24,467 nucleotides of DNA from CAZAFN01 sp964484795 (GCA_964484795.1 CAZAFN010000023.1:1-24467); one strand, 5' to 3'; positions 7,871 to 16,605 are shown, counted from the first letter of the stretch. Translations and numbers: made by a program. The notes: generated from the sequence alone by a model not told the origin.

Positions 7871-9049
7871 TTAAAAGCTTTCTATTTTAGATTTTTCAAT
7901 TTTCTGATCTAAATCCCTTAAAGAAAGGAACGGATTGTCATCAACAACAAAGACCTTGGAATCAGAATAAAAACCATTAAAGTTATTTTTCATTGTCATT
8001 GAATATGAACCCATTTGACCAATTTCAATTAAATCTCCTTCTTTTATAGATGATGGAAGATAAAATGGGCCCTGCATAAAATCATTAGAATCGCATGTTG
8101 GTCCATAAAATGCGAATGGAATTAAATCAGAATTAATCTTTTCATTATTGATCAACCTTACTGGATGAGAAAAACCTTGTCCTCCAGCATCACGAAGATA
8201 ACTATGTGTTCCATCGTTAATGTAAAGTGTTTTACCTTTTCTTAAATCAACTCTTACAATCAATGACATGCTTTCAGCAACTAGACATCGGCCTGGTTCA
8301 GCTAATAATTTAACTTTTACATCCAATCCTAAATCATCAAATTCTCTATGAATAACGTTAAAATAATTAATAATTGGGACAGGCTTTAGTTTTGTGTAAG
8401 TTGTAGGAAATCCTCCGCCTACATTAAAGAAATCAACATCCACTTGACTGTTTTTAATCACCTCACCAGCAATTTTTATGGCAATCATATAAGCATCTGG
8501 ACTCATACACTGAGACCCTGTATGAAAGGAAATTCCTACCTCAGAAGATTTTTCTTTAACTTTTCTTAATAGATTAGGCGCAGCCATATAATCAATCCCA
8601 AATTTTTTAGAAAGATTGATTGAGGAAGAATGATTTGGAACAGATAATCTCATATGTAATTTTAAATCAGTAGCATTATTTGTTTCTTCCAAGATTTTTT
8701 TTAGTTCCCCATTATCATCTAATGAAAAATTTCTTACACCATAATCAAAATATGCCTCAGAAATTGATCGTCTTGGTTTTATTGGGTTCATAAAGAATAC
8801 TTCCGCATTAGGAAGTAAATTTTTCAAAATTTTAATTTCATTAATGGATGCAACGTCAAAAGATTGCAAACCCAAATCATATATGGACTCTAAAACAAAT
8901 CTTGATGGATTAGTTTTAACTGAATACAAAGCCTTACCATTAAAATTATTAAGGAAAAAATTGATTTTTTTAGACAAGATTTTTGGTCGGAATAAAAAAA
9001 CTGGTTCTCTTAATCGTTCATAAGAAAGATGTTCAACAGAAAAAATCAA
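7871..9049 (-). CDS. PLP-dependent ornithine/lysine-type decarboxylase (fold III)
   Basis: This is an alanine-racemase-fold (group IV) decarboxylase that probably removes CO2 from ornithine and/or lysine to give putrescine/cadaverine, the entry to polyamine synthesis. Lys45 in 'YSVKTNP' is the expected Schiff-base lysine. 'GGGFPTTY' and 'EPGRCLVAES' are the phosphate-binding glycine loop and EPGR motif. 'YGPTCDSNDFM' carries the substrate-site Cys (about 319) and Asp typical of ornithine/lysine decarboxylases; diaminopimelate decarboxylases are usually longer and have different motifs here. At 392 aa the length is normal. The start is TTG at 9049, because an in-frame TGA lies just upstream and no ATG is near. 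Carboxynorspermidine decarboxylase is a less likely alternative. Confidence 0.87.
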   Translation of the reverse strand: MIFSVEHLSYERLREPVFLFRPKILSKKINFFLNNFNGKALYSVKTNPSRFVLESIYDLGLQSFDVASINEIKILKNLLPNAEVFFMNPIKPRRSISEAYFDYGVRNFSLDDNGELKKILEETNNATDLKLHMRLSVPNHSSSINLSKKFGIDYMAAPNLLRKVKEKSSEVGISFHTGSQCMSPDAYMIAIKIAGEVIKNSQVDVDFFNVGGGFPTTYTKLKPVPIINYFNVIHREFDDLGLDVKVKLLAEPGRCLVAESMSLIVRVDLRKGKTLYINDGTHSYLRDAGGQGFSHPVRLINNEKINSDLIPFAFYGPTCDSNDFMQGPFYLPSSIKEGDLIEIGQMGSYSMTMKNNFNGFYSDSKVFVVDDNPFLSLRDLDQKIEKSKIESF

Positions 9050-9169
9050 GTCTCACTCTATTTGCTTTAATTTACATAAAATCTTATTTTTGTTAACTTT
9101 TAAAAAAAATAATTACAAGTAAAAAAATTAATATTTCTAATTTTAATTATTTTTATTATTATAGATCAT

Positions 9170-9823
9170 ATGAGTTTAAGAATAAATGATATGGCTCCAG
9201 ATTTTGTTACTATGACTACTCATGGAGAAATTTCATTTCATAAATGGCTTGGAGATAATTGGGGAGTTTTATTCTCTCATCCAAAAGATTTTACGCCTGT
9301 TTGTACGACAGAACTTGGATATATGGCCAAGATTGAGAATGAATTCTCAAACAGGAATTGCAAAATAATTGCATTAAGTGTAGATCCCGTTGATGATCAT
9401 AAAGAATGGTCAAAAGATATAGAAGAAACACAAGGAGCTAAAGTTAATTATCCACTAATATCAGATGAAAATTTAAAGATTGCAAAACTCTATAATATGC
9501 TCCCTGCAGAAGAAGTAAACGAAGGAAATAGAACGGCTTTAAATAATGCTACTGTTCGTTCGGTTTTTTTGATTGATCCAGACAAAAAAATAAGAATGAT
9601 GTTAACTTACCCTATGACAACTGGAAGAAATTTTAATGAAATTTTAAGAGTTTTAGATTCCATACAACTTACAAGCAAACACAAAGTTGCCACACCAGCA
9701 AATTGGAAAAATAAAGAGGATGTAATAATAGTTCCTGCAGTTAAAGATGATGAAGCCAAAGAATTATTTAAAGAATTTAAAAAAATCAAACCATACCTAA
9801 GATATACAAAATCTCCTAGATAA
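9170..9823 (+). CDS. 1-Cys peroxiredoxin (Prx6-type)
   Basis: This is a thiol peroxidase reducing H2O2 and organic hydroperoxides in the cytoplasm. The active-site loop 'HPKDFTPVCTTE' places the peroxidatic Cys at residue 45, with Pro38 and Thr42 of the PxxxT/SxxC motif. The long C-terminal extension after residue ~155 (LTSKHKVATPANWKNKEDVI, then IVPAV) is diagnostic of the Prx6/1-Cys group, distinguishing it from AhpC. A second Cys at 64 is not in a resolving position known to me. The length of 217 aa is usual. The upstream 120 bases are extremely A/T-rich with many possible -10 boxes. It is convergent with the photolyase gene; both deal with light/oxidative damage. Confidence 0.93.
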   Translation: MSLRINDMAPDFVTMTTHGEISFHKWLGDNWGVLFSHPKDFTPVCTTELGYMAKIENEFSNRNCKIIALSVDPVDDHKEWSKDIEETQGAKVNYPLISDENLKIAKLYNMLPAEEVNEGNRTALNNATVRSVFLIDPDKKIRMMLTYPMTTGRNFNEILRVLDSIQLTSKHKVATPANWKNKEDVIIVPAVKDDEAKELFKEFKKIKPYLRYTKSPR

Positions 9824-9841
9824 TACTTGACAAAAATCTAT

Positions 9842-9859
9842 TCTTTTCTCCAGAGAAGA
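9842..9859. terminator. Possible bidirectional terminator hairpin
   Basis: TCTTTTC-TCCA-GAGAAGA forms a 7-bp stem (one G-T pair) with a 4-base loop in the 46-base gap between the converging peroxiredoxin and photolyase genes. A TTTTT run follows on the minus strand, but 7 bases away. This is a weak call made from pairing by eye. Confidence 0.35.
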
Positions 9860-9869
9860 TATTAGTGAA

Positions 9870-11294
9870 TTAGCCAGCTTTAATTGATGAAAATGATGAT
9901 AAAGCTAAATCTCTTGATGATTTTAAATCTATTATCGGCAAAGGATAATTTAAACCAAGCGTAATTCCGCTATTTTTTAGGATCTTATCCGGACATTCCC
10001 AAGGATTGAAAAGATATTTTATTGGCAAATCTTGGAGTTCAGGAACATAAGTTTTTGTATACTTACCATTAGGATCAAATTTTTTCCCCTGAGTAATCGG
10101 ATTGAAAATTCTAAAATATGGGGTTGAATCTGTTCCAGTTCCAGCTACCCATTGCCAACTGGCAGAGTTATTGGCAATATCAGCATCGAACAAACAATCC
10201 CAAAACCATTCCTCACCATTTTTCCAATGTTGCAAAAGATTTTTGACTAGAAATGATCCAACAATCATTCTTACTCTATTATGCATATAGCCAGTCTTCC
10301 GAAGCTCTCTCATTCCAGCATCAATTATTGGATATCCAGTAAGTCCCTTAGTCCATTTAATGAATTTTTTATCTCTCTTTTTCCATGGGAATCTGTCAAA
10401 TTTTGGTCTTAAATTCTTTTTAGGTAAAAATGGAAAATGATATAAAAGATAGTAAGAAAACTCTCGCCAACCTAACTGATTCCTGAAAGAATCTAAATTC
10501 GAATTAGAGATTTTATTTTTATATTCATCTGTTTTATACCACAAAACATTTGGAGATATTTGCCCCCAACAAATATATGGAGATAGTTTTGAAATGTTTT
10601 TTTTTCCTGGAAAGTTTCTTCCATCCTTATAATCATCTATTCCACCATTTTCAAAAAACGAATTCATCAAATCATAGGCATATTTTTCTCCAACATTCCA
10701 ATTTTTAATCACTTCAAATTCCCATTTGTGATTGGACAGCAAATCCAGATCATCTACTCTCAAAGAATTAATATCGTGATCAAAAAAATTACTTTTCTTA
10801 GTTTCTGGAACTCTTGGTAGAGTAAAACTCATACATCCTTTTTTGAAATAAGGAGTAAAAATCTTGTAAGGAGTAGCATCTTTCTTCAGAATTTCCCAAG
10901 GTTCCCAAAGTAAAGAACCATTAAATGAATTTACATTGATTTTTTTTTGTTTGAAAAAAAGCTTTAATAACTTATCCCTTTTGATTTCATGAATTTCATA
11001 ACACCTGTTCCATGAAATGTTCTCAACATACAAAGATCGACAGAGATCATCAAAGATTTTTTTTGGATTACCCCTAAATATCAATAAATTTCCCTGTAAT
11101 TGCTGATTTAAAAAATTTAATGAGTGATGTAGCCAAACTTTACTTGTTTTCCCTAACTGTCTTTCAGCATTAATATCATCATAAATATATAAACAAATTA
11201 CTGGATGTTTTTTGGTAGACAAATAATTTAGGGATGGATTATCAGATAATCGCAAATCTTTTCTAAACCAATGAATAGAAACTTTTTGTGTCAT
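9870..11294 (-). CDS. phrB: Deoxyribodipyrimidine photolyase (class I CPD)
   Basis: This is a blue-light-driven FAD enzyme that splits cyclobutane pyrimidine dimers. The N-terminal alpha/beta photolyase domain begins 'IHWFRKDLRLSDNPSL' (residues 7-22). The C-terminal FAD-binding helical domain shows 'CWGQISPNVLWY', 'GWREFSYYLLYHFP', 'GYPIIDAGMREL', 'YMHNRVRMI' and 'AGTGTDSTPYFRIFNP', the classic class I sequence. At 474 aa the length is standard. Identity with CPD photolyase is preferred over 6-4 photolyase or cryptochrome from the overall motif set. It is convergent with the peroxiredoxin gene. Its promoter should lie in the 301 bases upstream. It fits a sunlit-water lifestyle. Confidence 0.95.
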   Translation of the reverse strand: MTQKVSIHWFRKDLRLSDNPSLNYLSTKKHPVICLYIYDDINAERQLGKTSKVWLHHSLNFLNQQLQGNLLIFRGNPKKIFDDLCRSLYVENISWNRCYEIHEIKRDKLLKLFFKQKKINVNSFNGSLLWEPWEILKKDATPYKIFTPYFKKGCMSFTLPRVPETKKSNFFDHDINSLRVDDLDLLSNHKWEFEVIKNWNVGEKYAYDLMNSFFENGGIDDYKDGRNFPGKKNISKLSPYICWGQISPNVLWYKTDEYKNKISNSNLDSFRNQLGWREFSYYLLYHFPFLPKKNLRPKFDRFPWKKRDKKFIKWTKGLTGYPIIDAGMRELRKTGYMHNRVRMIVGSFLVKNLLQHWKNGEEWFWDCLFDADIANNSASWQWVAGTGTDSTPYFRIFNPITQGKKFDPNGKYTKTYVPELQDLPIKYLFNPWECPDKILKNSGITLGLNYPLPIIDLKSSRDLALSSFSSIKAG

Positions 11295-11595
11295 ATGTGT
11301 TGTTTGCTTAAGATTTAATGGTTATATAATTAATTTACGATTTAAATCAAATATTTAGAAGAAAAAATTTTGAAGAATTCAAAGATAGTTTAAAAAAAAG
11401 ATGTTAGGTACGAAATTAACTTTTTAAACCCTAAGGGTATCAATATTAAGGATATATTTCACACAGGTTACATTGTATAGATTGCAATAAATATCAAATA
11501 CTGATAATACTATATTTCTACCACAATTTTCCAAATAAAAACTTATTTTTAATGGAATTTTCACATATTTTTACTGTTTAACCGCATTGATGATG
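11295..11595. other. 301-base region without a clear gene
   Basis: This lies between the photolyase start and the 3' end of tRNA-Ser (both minus strand), so it should contain the photolyase promoter and any tRNA/gat terminator. I see no convincing terminator and no TTGACA/TATAAT pair. A short perfect interrupted palindrome, ACCCT-A-AGGGT, sits at 11428-11438. On the plus strand 11318-11407 reads as a micro-ORF interrupted by TAA at codon 4, continuing with protein-like residues (DLNQIFRRKNFEEFKDSL) to a TAG; it is probably a remnant or chance. Confidence 0.5.
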
Positions 11596-11687
11596 TGGCG
11601 GAGAGGATGGGATTCGAACCCACGATAGATGTTGCCACCTATAACGGTTTAGCAAACCGTCGCCTTCAGCCACTCGGCCACCTCTCC
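11596..11687 (-). tRNA. tRNA-Ser (anticodon GCU)
   Basis: The reverse complement gives a complete 92-nt class II tRNA. The acceptor stem is GGAGAGG/CCTCTCC, the 3' GCCA is encoded, and the D arm contains GGCCGAGTGGCTGAAGG. The anticodon stem is ACGGT/ACCGT around loop TTGCTAA, giving anticodon GCT, which reads AGC/AGU serine codons. A long variable arm typical of tRNA-Ser follows, then the T loop GGTTCGAATCC. Its 5' end lies only 4 bases after the gatB stop codon, so it is probably made from the gatCAB transcript and released by RNase P. Confidence 0.97.
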
Positions 11688-11691
11688 ATTC

Positions 11692-13143
11692 TTATTTTAA
11701 AAGTTTTTCTTTTAAAACTTTATTTACCAACTGAGGGTTAGCTTTGCCCTTTGAAATTTTCATAACTTGACCAACAAAAAAACCAAATAATTTGTCTTTT
11801 CCTTGCTTATATTGATCTACCATTTTAGGGTTTTCTTGTAAAACTGTATTAATTAATTTATCTATTTCACCAGAGTCTGATAATTGAACAACACCTTTTT
11901 CATCTACGAATTCTTTAGCTGTTTTATTGGTTTTTAGATATTCATCAAATATCTCTTTTGCTTGTCTATTTGACAAATTACCACTGGAAATTAAGTCAAG
12001 AAGATCTCCAATTTTTTGAGTTGTAATTCCAGAATCAATTAAATTTATGTCATTTTTATTTAAATAAGAAAATAACTCAACTGTAAGCCAACTTACTACC
12101 AATTTGGGATCCCTTCCATTGACTAAGTTCTCAAAAAAATCTGCTATATATTGGTCATTAACTAATATTTCTGCATCATAATTTTTTAAGTTAAAACTTT
12201 CCATAAATCTTTTTTTTTTCGCATCAGGTAACTCAGGCAAACTTTTTTTTATCTCTTCGATTCTTTCTTCTGAAACTATTAATGGTGGAAGATCAGGGTC
12301 AGGGAAATATCTATAATCATGTGAATCTTCTTTTCCCCTCATTGATCTAGTAATTCCTTCATTGGGATCAAACAATCTAGTTTCTTGGTTAATTGACTCT
12401 CCTTTTTCAATAACACCTATTTGTCTTTTAGATTCGTACTCAATGGCTTGTTGAATGAATTTTATTGAATTTACATTTTTAATTTCACATCTTGTTCCCA
12501 TTTCTTCACCAACCCCACGAACCGAAACATTTACATCTGCTCTCAAATTCCCCTGTTCCATATTACCATCACAACTCCCAATGCATCTAAGTATTGATCT
12601 AAGTTTTCTAACATATTGAGCCGCTTCTTCAGCACTTCTCATATCTGGTTCAGACACAATTTCCATCAATGCACATCCTGAACGATTAAGGTCAATAAAA
12701 GAATTGCTAATGTCCTGGTCATGAATACTCTTACCTGCATCCTGTTCAAGATGAAGCCTAGTTATGCCTATCTTCTTTTGCCCATCTTTAGTTTCAACAA
12801 ATAAATGGCCTTTACCTACTATAGGAAATTCAAATTGCGATATCTGATAACCTTGGGGTAAATCTGGATAAAAATAATTTTTTCTATCAAAAACAGATTT
12901 TTTATTAATAGCAGCATTTAAGCTTAAACCCGTTAGAATTGCCTGCTCAACGCAGTACTCATTTATTACGGGAAGTGCTCCTGGCATACCACAGTCTACA
13001 AGTTCAACTTGGGAATTAGGCTCAGCCCCCCAGTCAGTGGATGCAGAGGAAAACAACTTTGATTTTGATTTAATTTGAGCATGAACTTCAAGCCCTAAAA
13101 TAATCTCCCATTTTTTGGTTTTTCCTTCAACAAGATCAGACAT
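11692..13143 (-). CDS. gatB: Asp-tRNA(Asn)/Glu-tRNA(Gln) amidotransferase subunit B
   Basis: GatB binds mischarged Glu-tRNA(Gln) or Asp-tRNA(Asn), activates the side chain with ATP and receives ammonia from GatA. The N-terminal catalytic domain shows 'LGLEVHAQIKSKSKLFSSAS', 'DLPQGYQISQFEFPI', 'RLHLEQDAGKSIHD', 'DLNRSGCALMEIVSEPD' and 'HDYRYFPDPDLPPL'. The C-terminal helical YqeY-like tail (~residues 330-483) contains 'SNRQAKEIFDEYL' and the closing 'GFFVGQVMKISKGKANPQLV'. At 483 aa the length is typical. ATG overlaps the gatA stop by one base (TAATG). tRNA-Ser follows 4 bases after its stop. Confidence 0.97.
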   Translation of the reverse strand: MSDLVEGKTKKWEIILGLEVHAQIKSKSKLFSSASTDWGAEPNSQVELVDCGMPGALPVINEYCVEQAILTGLSLNAAINKKSVFDRKNYFYPDLPQGYQISQFEFPIVGKGHLFVETKDGQKKIGITRLHLEQDAGKSIHDQDISNSFIDLNRSGCALMEIVSEPDMRSAEEAAQYVRKLRSILRCIGSCDGNMEQGNLRADVNVSVRGVGEEMGTRCEIKNVNSIKFIQQAIEYESKRQIGVIEKGESINQETRLFDPNEGITRSMRGKEDSHDYRYFPDPDLPPLIVSEERIEEIKKSLPELPDAKKKRFMESFNLKNYDAEILVNDQYIADFFENLVNGRDPKLVVSWLTVELFSYLNKNDINLIDSGITTQKIGDLLDLISSGNLSNRQAKEIFDEYLKTNKTAKEFVDEKGVVQLSDSGEIDKLINTVLQENPKMVDQYKQGKDKLFGFFVGQVMKISKGKANPQLVNKVLKEKLLK

Positions 13144-14578
13144 TAAAAACCTCTTGAATCTTCAATTAATTTACTTGCCGCTAACACAGAAATTTCTTCA
13201 AAAGGCTTGCCTATAATTTGCAAACCAATTGGAAGTCCTTCATCATTAAACCCAGACGAAATTGAAACTGCTGGAAGACCAGCTAAACTTGCTGGAACAG
13301 TCAAAACATCATTTAGATACATTTCTATTGGATCATTTTGTTTTTCACCTATTGGAAATGCAACATTAGGGGTTGTTGGCGTTAAAATTAAATCACAATC
13401 GTTAAACACGTTAAAAAAATCATCAGAANNNNNNNNNNTAAATAGTAGGCATCATAATAACCTGATGATAAAACATAAGTTCCAATCATTAATCTCCTTT
13501 TAACTTCATCACCGAAACCTTTAGCCCTAGTTTTTTCATACAACTCCTTTAGATCGTCACTTTTTTCTCTGTAACCATATCTCACACCATCATACCTAGC
13601 TAAATTTGCTGAAGCCTCAGCAGGTGCAATAATATAATAAGCTGGCAAAGCAAAACTTGTATGAGGTAGAGAAACATCAATTATTTCTGCACCACAGGAT
13701 TTAAACCAATTAATCCCATTTTCCCAAACTTTTCTAATCTCAGAATTCATTCCATCAACAAGGTATTCTTTAGGAATACCAATTTTTCTACCTTTTAAAT
13801 TATAGTTTTCATATTCAAGAAAATTAGGAATTTCTACCCTTGAACTTGTCGAATCCTTTGAGTCATATCCGCTCATAGACTGAAGCATTAAAGCTGAATC
13901 ATTTACTGTTTTAGTTATGGGGCCTGCTTGATCCAGAGATGATGCAAAAGCGATCATACCAAATCTTGAACATCTCCCATATGTAGGCTTGAAACCTACC
14001 AATCCACAAAATGATGCTGGTTGTCGAATTGAACCACCAGTATCTGATCCCGTTGCAGCCAAGCATAACCCACCAGAAACTGCTGAAGCTGAACCACCAG
14101 ATGATCCTCCTGGAACTAATTTCTTGTTTTCTTTTTCTGATTTAAGTGGGTTCAAAACATTTCCAAAGTAACTTGTAGTATTTGCAGACCCCATAGCAAA
14201 TTCATCCATATTTGTTTTCCCTAACATAACTGCACCATCATTCCACAAATTATTTGACACAGTAGATTCATAAAACGGCACAAAATTCTCTAGAATTTTT
14301 GATCCTGCTGTGGTTCTAATTCCATCTGTGCAAAAAAGATCTTTCATTCCTATTGGAATACCCTCTAAATTCCCAATATTTTGACCTTTTGCAATTTTTT
14401 CATCAGATCTTTCGGCCATCTTTAAAGCTAATTCAAATGTATTAGTTATGAAACAGTTTAAATTATTCTTATTTTCTATTTGCTCAATAAAATATTTTGT
14501 CAGTTCCTTAGAAGAAAATTCTTTTTTTAAAAGGCCTTCTTTTGCATTTGTTAAGTTCAATTTGGAAAAAATTGTCAC
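13143..14578 (-). CDS. gatA: Asp-tRNA(Asn)/Glu-tRNA(Gln) amidotransferase subunit A (contains assembly gap)
   Basis: GatA is the glutaminase subunit, an amidase-signature enzyme supplying ammonia to GatB. The Ser-cisSer-Lys triad is visible: Lys79 in 'PIGMKDLF', Ser159 in 'PGGSSGGSA' and Ser183 in 'DTGGSIRQPA'. The frame from 14578 runs 380 residues to 'SGYYDAYYL' and meets ten N at 13429-13438. The other side continues in a different frame as 'SDDFFNVFNDCDLILTPTTP' and on to the C-terminus. Family sequences have about nine residues (of the KAQKVR..I kind) between these blocks, i.e. 26 missing bases, which restores the frame and gives about 483 aa, the normal length. So I read one intact gene with a sequencing gap, not a frameshift. 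The GTG start overlaps the gatC stop (GTGA). Confidence 0.93.
13429..13438. other. Assembly gap (10 N) inside gatA
   Basis: Ten unresolved bases. The flanking halves of gatA are in different frames if the gap is really 10 long. A true length of 2 modulo 3, with 26 expected from the GatA family, would restore the frame. Confidence 0.98.
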
Positions 14579-14862
14579 TCTACTACCTTTGGAACCACAA
14601 AAAATCCAGATTTTTTTTCAGGAGCATTTTCTAGTATTGATTCATTTGAATATTTACTTTCTGATTTGTCATCTCTCATATACATTGATTCATTAAAAAC
14701 AGATAACATTGGCTCAACATCATTCGTGTTTACCTTTTGCAATTCTTCTATCCAACCTAGGATATTATTCAACTCACTTTTAAGTGTTTCTTCGTCAGCT
14801 TCTTGAATTTTTATTCTTGCAAGATTAGCTACTTTCCTTACAGTTGAATTATCAATGGCCAT
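14575..14862 (-). CDS. gatC: Asp-tRNA(Asn)/Glu-tRNA(Gln) amidotransferase subunit C
   Basis: GatC is the small subunit that wraps around GatA and GatB and stabilises the complex. The 95-aa length and the pattern 'VRKVANLARIKIQEADEETL' near the N-terminus, 'ILGWIEELQKVNTNDVEPM' in the middle and 'ENAPEKKSGFFVVPKVVE' at the end are the GatC signature. It is the first gene of gatC-gatA-gatB, coupled to gatA by a GTGA overlap. A TATAAT (minus strand, 14897-14892) about 30 bases upstream of the start is a candidate -10; no matching -35 is clear. It diverges from ruvX, leaving only 48 bases for both promoters. Confidence 0.95.
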   Translation of the reverse strand: MAIDNSTVRKVANLARIKIQEADEETLKSELNNILGWIEELQKVNTNDVEPMLSVFNESMYMRDDKSESKYSNESILENAPEKKSGFFVVPKVVE

Positions 14863-14891
14863 AAATAATAATTACTTTTTCAATGATTTAA

Positions 14892-14897
14892 ATTATA
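14892..14897 (-). promoter_or_regulatory. Candidate -10 box of gatCAB
   Basis: A perfect TATAAT on the minus strand, 30 bases before the gatC ATG, in the 48-base gatC/ruvX divergent gap. I find no good -35 at 16-18 bases, and in such AT-rich DNA the match could be chance. Confidence 0.35.
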
Positions 14898-14910
14898 CAT
14901 ATCACCAGGC

Positions 14911-15372
14911 ATGTTAATTCGCAATATAAAAGAGTTTTTAAAAAAAACATCACAAAAAAAAATAATTTGTTTAGACATTGGAAAGAAAAAAATTGGTTTA
15001 GCAATATCTGATCCAAACCACAAACTTTCTATACCATTGGATGTTATAAAAAAGGATGCAAGTTTCTTTTTAAATCTAAAAAAAATATTAATTGATTTTG
15101 ATGTTGGAAGTATTTTAATAGGACTTCCATTAAATGAGGATAAAACTTTAAATAGAATGTGCCAATTCATTCAAGATGTAGTCAAAAGATTGGATTCTTA
15201 CCTATCAAAAAATAAACTAGAATTACCTATTTTTTTCTGGGATGAAAGTTATACTAGCTTTGAAGCTTCAGATTTAACGTATGAATTGTTTAAAAACACT
15301 AAAACACAAAAGAAATTTATTGATAAGTTTGCTGCAAAAGTAATACTAGATGATTTCTTAAAAGAGCTTTGA
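14911..15372 (+). CDS. ruvX: RuvX/YqgF-family nuclease (pre-16S rRNA 5' processing)
   Basis: This is an RNase H-fold nuclease that in E. coli completes 16S rRNA 5'-end maturation; it was earlier called a putative Holliday-junction resolvase. Motifs in order are 'CLDIGKKKIGLAISD' (residues 20-34, first catalytic Asp), 'ILIGLPLNEDKT' (about 68-79), 'WDESYTSFEA' (about 110-119, the family's DER.TT segment) and a C-terminal 'DKFAAKVILDDFL' with the last acidic residue. The length of 153 aa is normal. The divergent arrangement with gatC is common in alphaproteobacteria. It is separated from the CoA-transferase by 6 bases, so they are probably co-transcribed. Confidence 0.92.
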   Translation: MLIRNIKEFLKKTSQKKIICLDIGKKKIGLAISDPNHKLSIPLDVIKKDASFFLNLKKILIDFDVGSILIGLPLNEDKTLNRMCQFIQDVVKRLDSYLSKNKLELPIFFWDESYTSFEASDLTYELFKNTKTQKKFIDKFAAKVILDDFLKEL

Positions 15373-15378
15373 GATAGT

Positions 15379-16605
15379 ATGAAAAAAAAAATAAAACAAC
15401 CTCTTGAAGGGATCAATGTATTCGATCTAACAAGAGTTCTTGCAGGGCCAAGCGCGACTCAAATGCTTGGCGACTTGGGAGCAAACATAATTAAAATCGA
15501 AAGACCTATCACAGGTGATGATTCTAGGAATCTAGGGCCACCCTACCTTGATCAAGAATCAAAAAACCCAAAAGAAAGTGCTTATTTTCTTAGCGTTAAT
15601 AGAAACAAGCAATCTGTTACAATTGATCTTACAAAAAAAAAGGGACAAAAATTAGCACTAGAAATAATAAAAAAATGTGATGTTTTTGTTGAAAATTTTC
15701 GTGCTGGAAATTTAAAACAGTATGGACTTGATTACAAAAAAATAAAGAAAATTAATCCTAAAATAATATATTGTTCTATAACCGGTTTTGGTCAAAATGG
15801 TCCTTACTCGAAAAGAGGTGGATATGATTATCTAGTCCAAGCAATGGGTGGAATAATGAGTATAACGGGAGAGAAAAATGGGAATCCCACTAAAATAGGA
15901 GTGGGAGTTTCAGATATCATAACTGGCTTATATGCGAGCATTTCAATACTTTCAGCATTGAGATTTAGAGATTTTAATTCTGAGGGGCAACACTTAGATA
16001 TTTCACTGATGGATGCTCAGGTTTCATGGCTAAGCTATGTCGCCCAAAGTTTTTTAATTTCTAAAAAGATCCCAGAAAGAATTGGCAATGACCATCCTTC
16101 AATTGTTCCATATCAAACCGTTATGGCTAAGGATGGTTTAATGGTTTTGGCAATTGCAAATGATAGTCAATTTAAGAAGTTTTGCATCTTTGCAAATTTA
16201 CATAATCTTCATCTTAACCCCAAATTTAAAACTAATTACTCTAGAGTTAAAAATAGAGAAGAACTAAATAAAATTATTTTAAAAGTAATGAAAAAAAAAA
16301 CAATTAAGCAGTGGGTTGAAGGATTAATCAAGGTAAATGTTCCTTGCGGGCCGATAAATAACATTAAGCAAGTATTTCAGGATCCTCAAGTAAAATACAG
16401 AAAAATGAAAATTTCAATGAAACACAAAAAAGCAAAAAACAAAAATTTAGATTTGATAGCAAATCCCATAAATTTTTCTTCATCAAAGATCAAATACAAA
16501 AAACCACCCCCTACTCTTGGAGAACATACAGATAAGGTTTTAAAAAGTTTGTTAAAAATTAGTGATGCACAAATAAAAGAGTTGAGAAAAAAAAAGATAA
16601 TTTAA
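15379..16605 (+). CDS. Class III (CaiB/BaiF-type) CoA-transferase
   Basis: Family III enzymes move CoA between carboxylic acids through an aspartyl-CoA anhydride. The N-terminal 'PLEGINVFDLTRVLAGPSATQ', 'LGANIIKIERP', 'VDVFVENF-type CDVFVENFRAG', 'YCSITGFGQNGPY' and 'GYDYLVQAMGG' blocks are characteristic. Asp179 in 'VSDIITGLYA' is the likely catalytic aspartate. The length of 408 aa is usual. The acyl substrate cannot be predicted; formyl-, carnitine-, mesaconyl- or other dicarboxylate CoA activities all occur. It lies between ruvX and pyrB, where I would normally expect direct adjacency, so it looks like an insertion into the conserved order. The C-terminal third is unusually Lys/Asn-rich, following the AT bias. 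Confidence 0.9.
   Translation: MKKKIKQPLEGINVFDLTRVLAGPSATQMLGDLGANIIKIERPITGDDSRNLGPPYLDQESKNPKESAYFLSVNRNKQSVTIDLTKKKGQKLALEIIKKCDVFVENFRAGNLKQYGLDYKKIKKINPKIIYCSITGFGQNGPYSKRGGYDYLVQAMGGIMSITGEKNGNPTKIGVGVSDIITGLYASISILSALRFRDFNSEGQHLDISLMDAQVSWLSYVAQSFLISKKIPERIGNDHPSIVPYQTVMAKDGLMVLAIANDSQFKKFCIFANLHNLHLNPKFKTNYSRVKNREELNKIILKVMKKKTIKQWVEGLIKVNVPCGPINNIKQVFQDPQVKYRKMKISMKHKKAKNKNLDLIANPINFSSSKIKYKKPPPTLGEHTDKVLKSLLKISDAQIKELRKKKII

Noticed and set aside
9827..9833. TTGACA-like hexamer after the peroxiredoxin stop
   Set aside because: No usable -10 at proper spacing, and it points into the convergent photolyase gene.
11428..11438. ACCCT-A-AGGGT palindrome as a terminator
   Set aside because: The loop would be one base, no T-run follows on either strand, and as an operator it is too short to support.
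13143..13503. Apparent split of gatA into two genes and a plus-strand ORF through the N run
   Set aside because: The N gap of unknown true length explains the frame change, and the two minus-strand parts join into a normal-length GatA.
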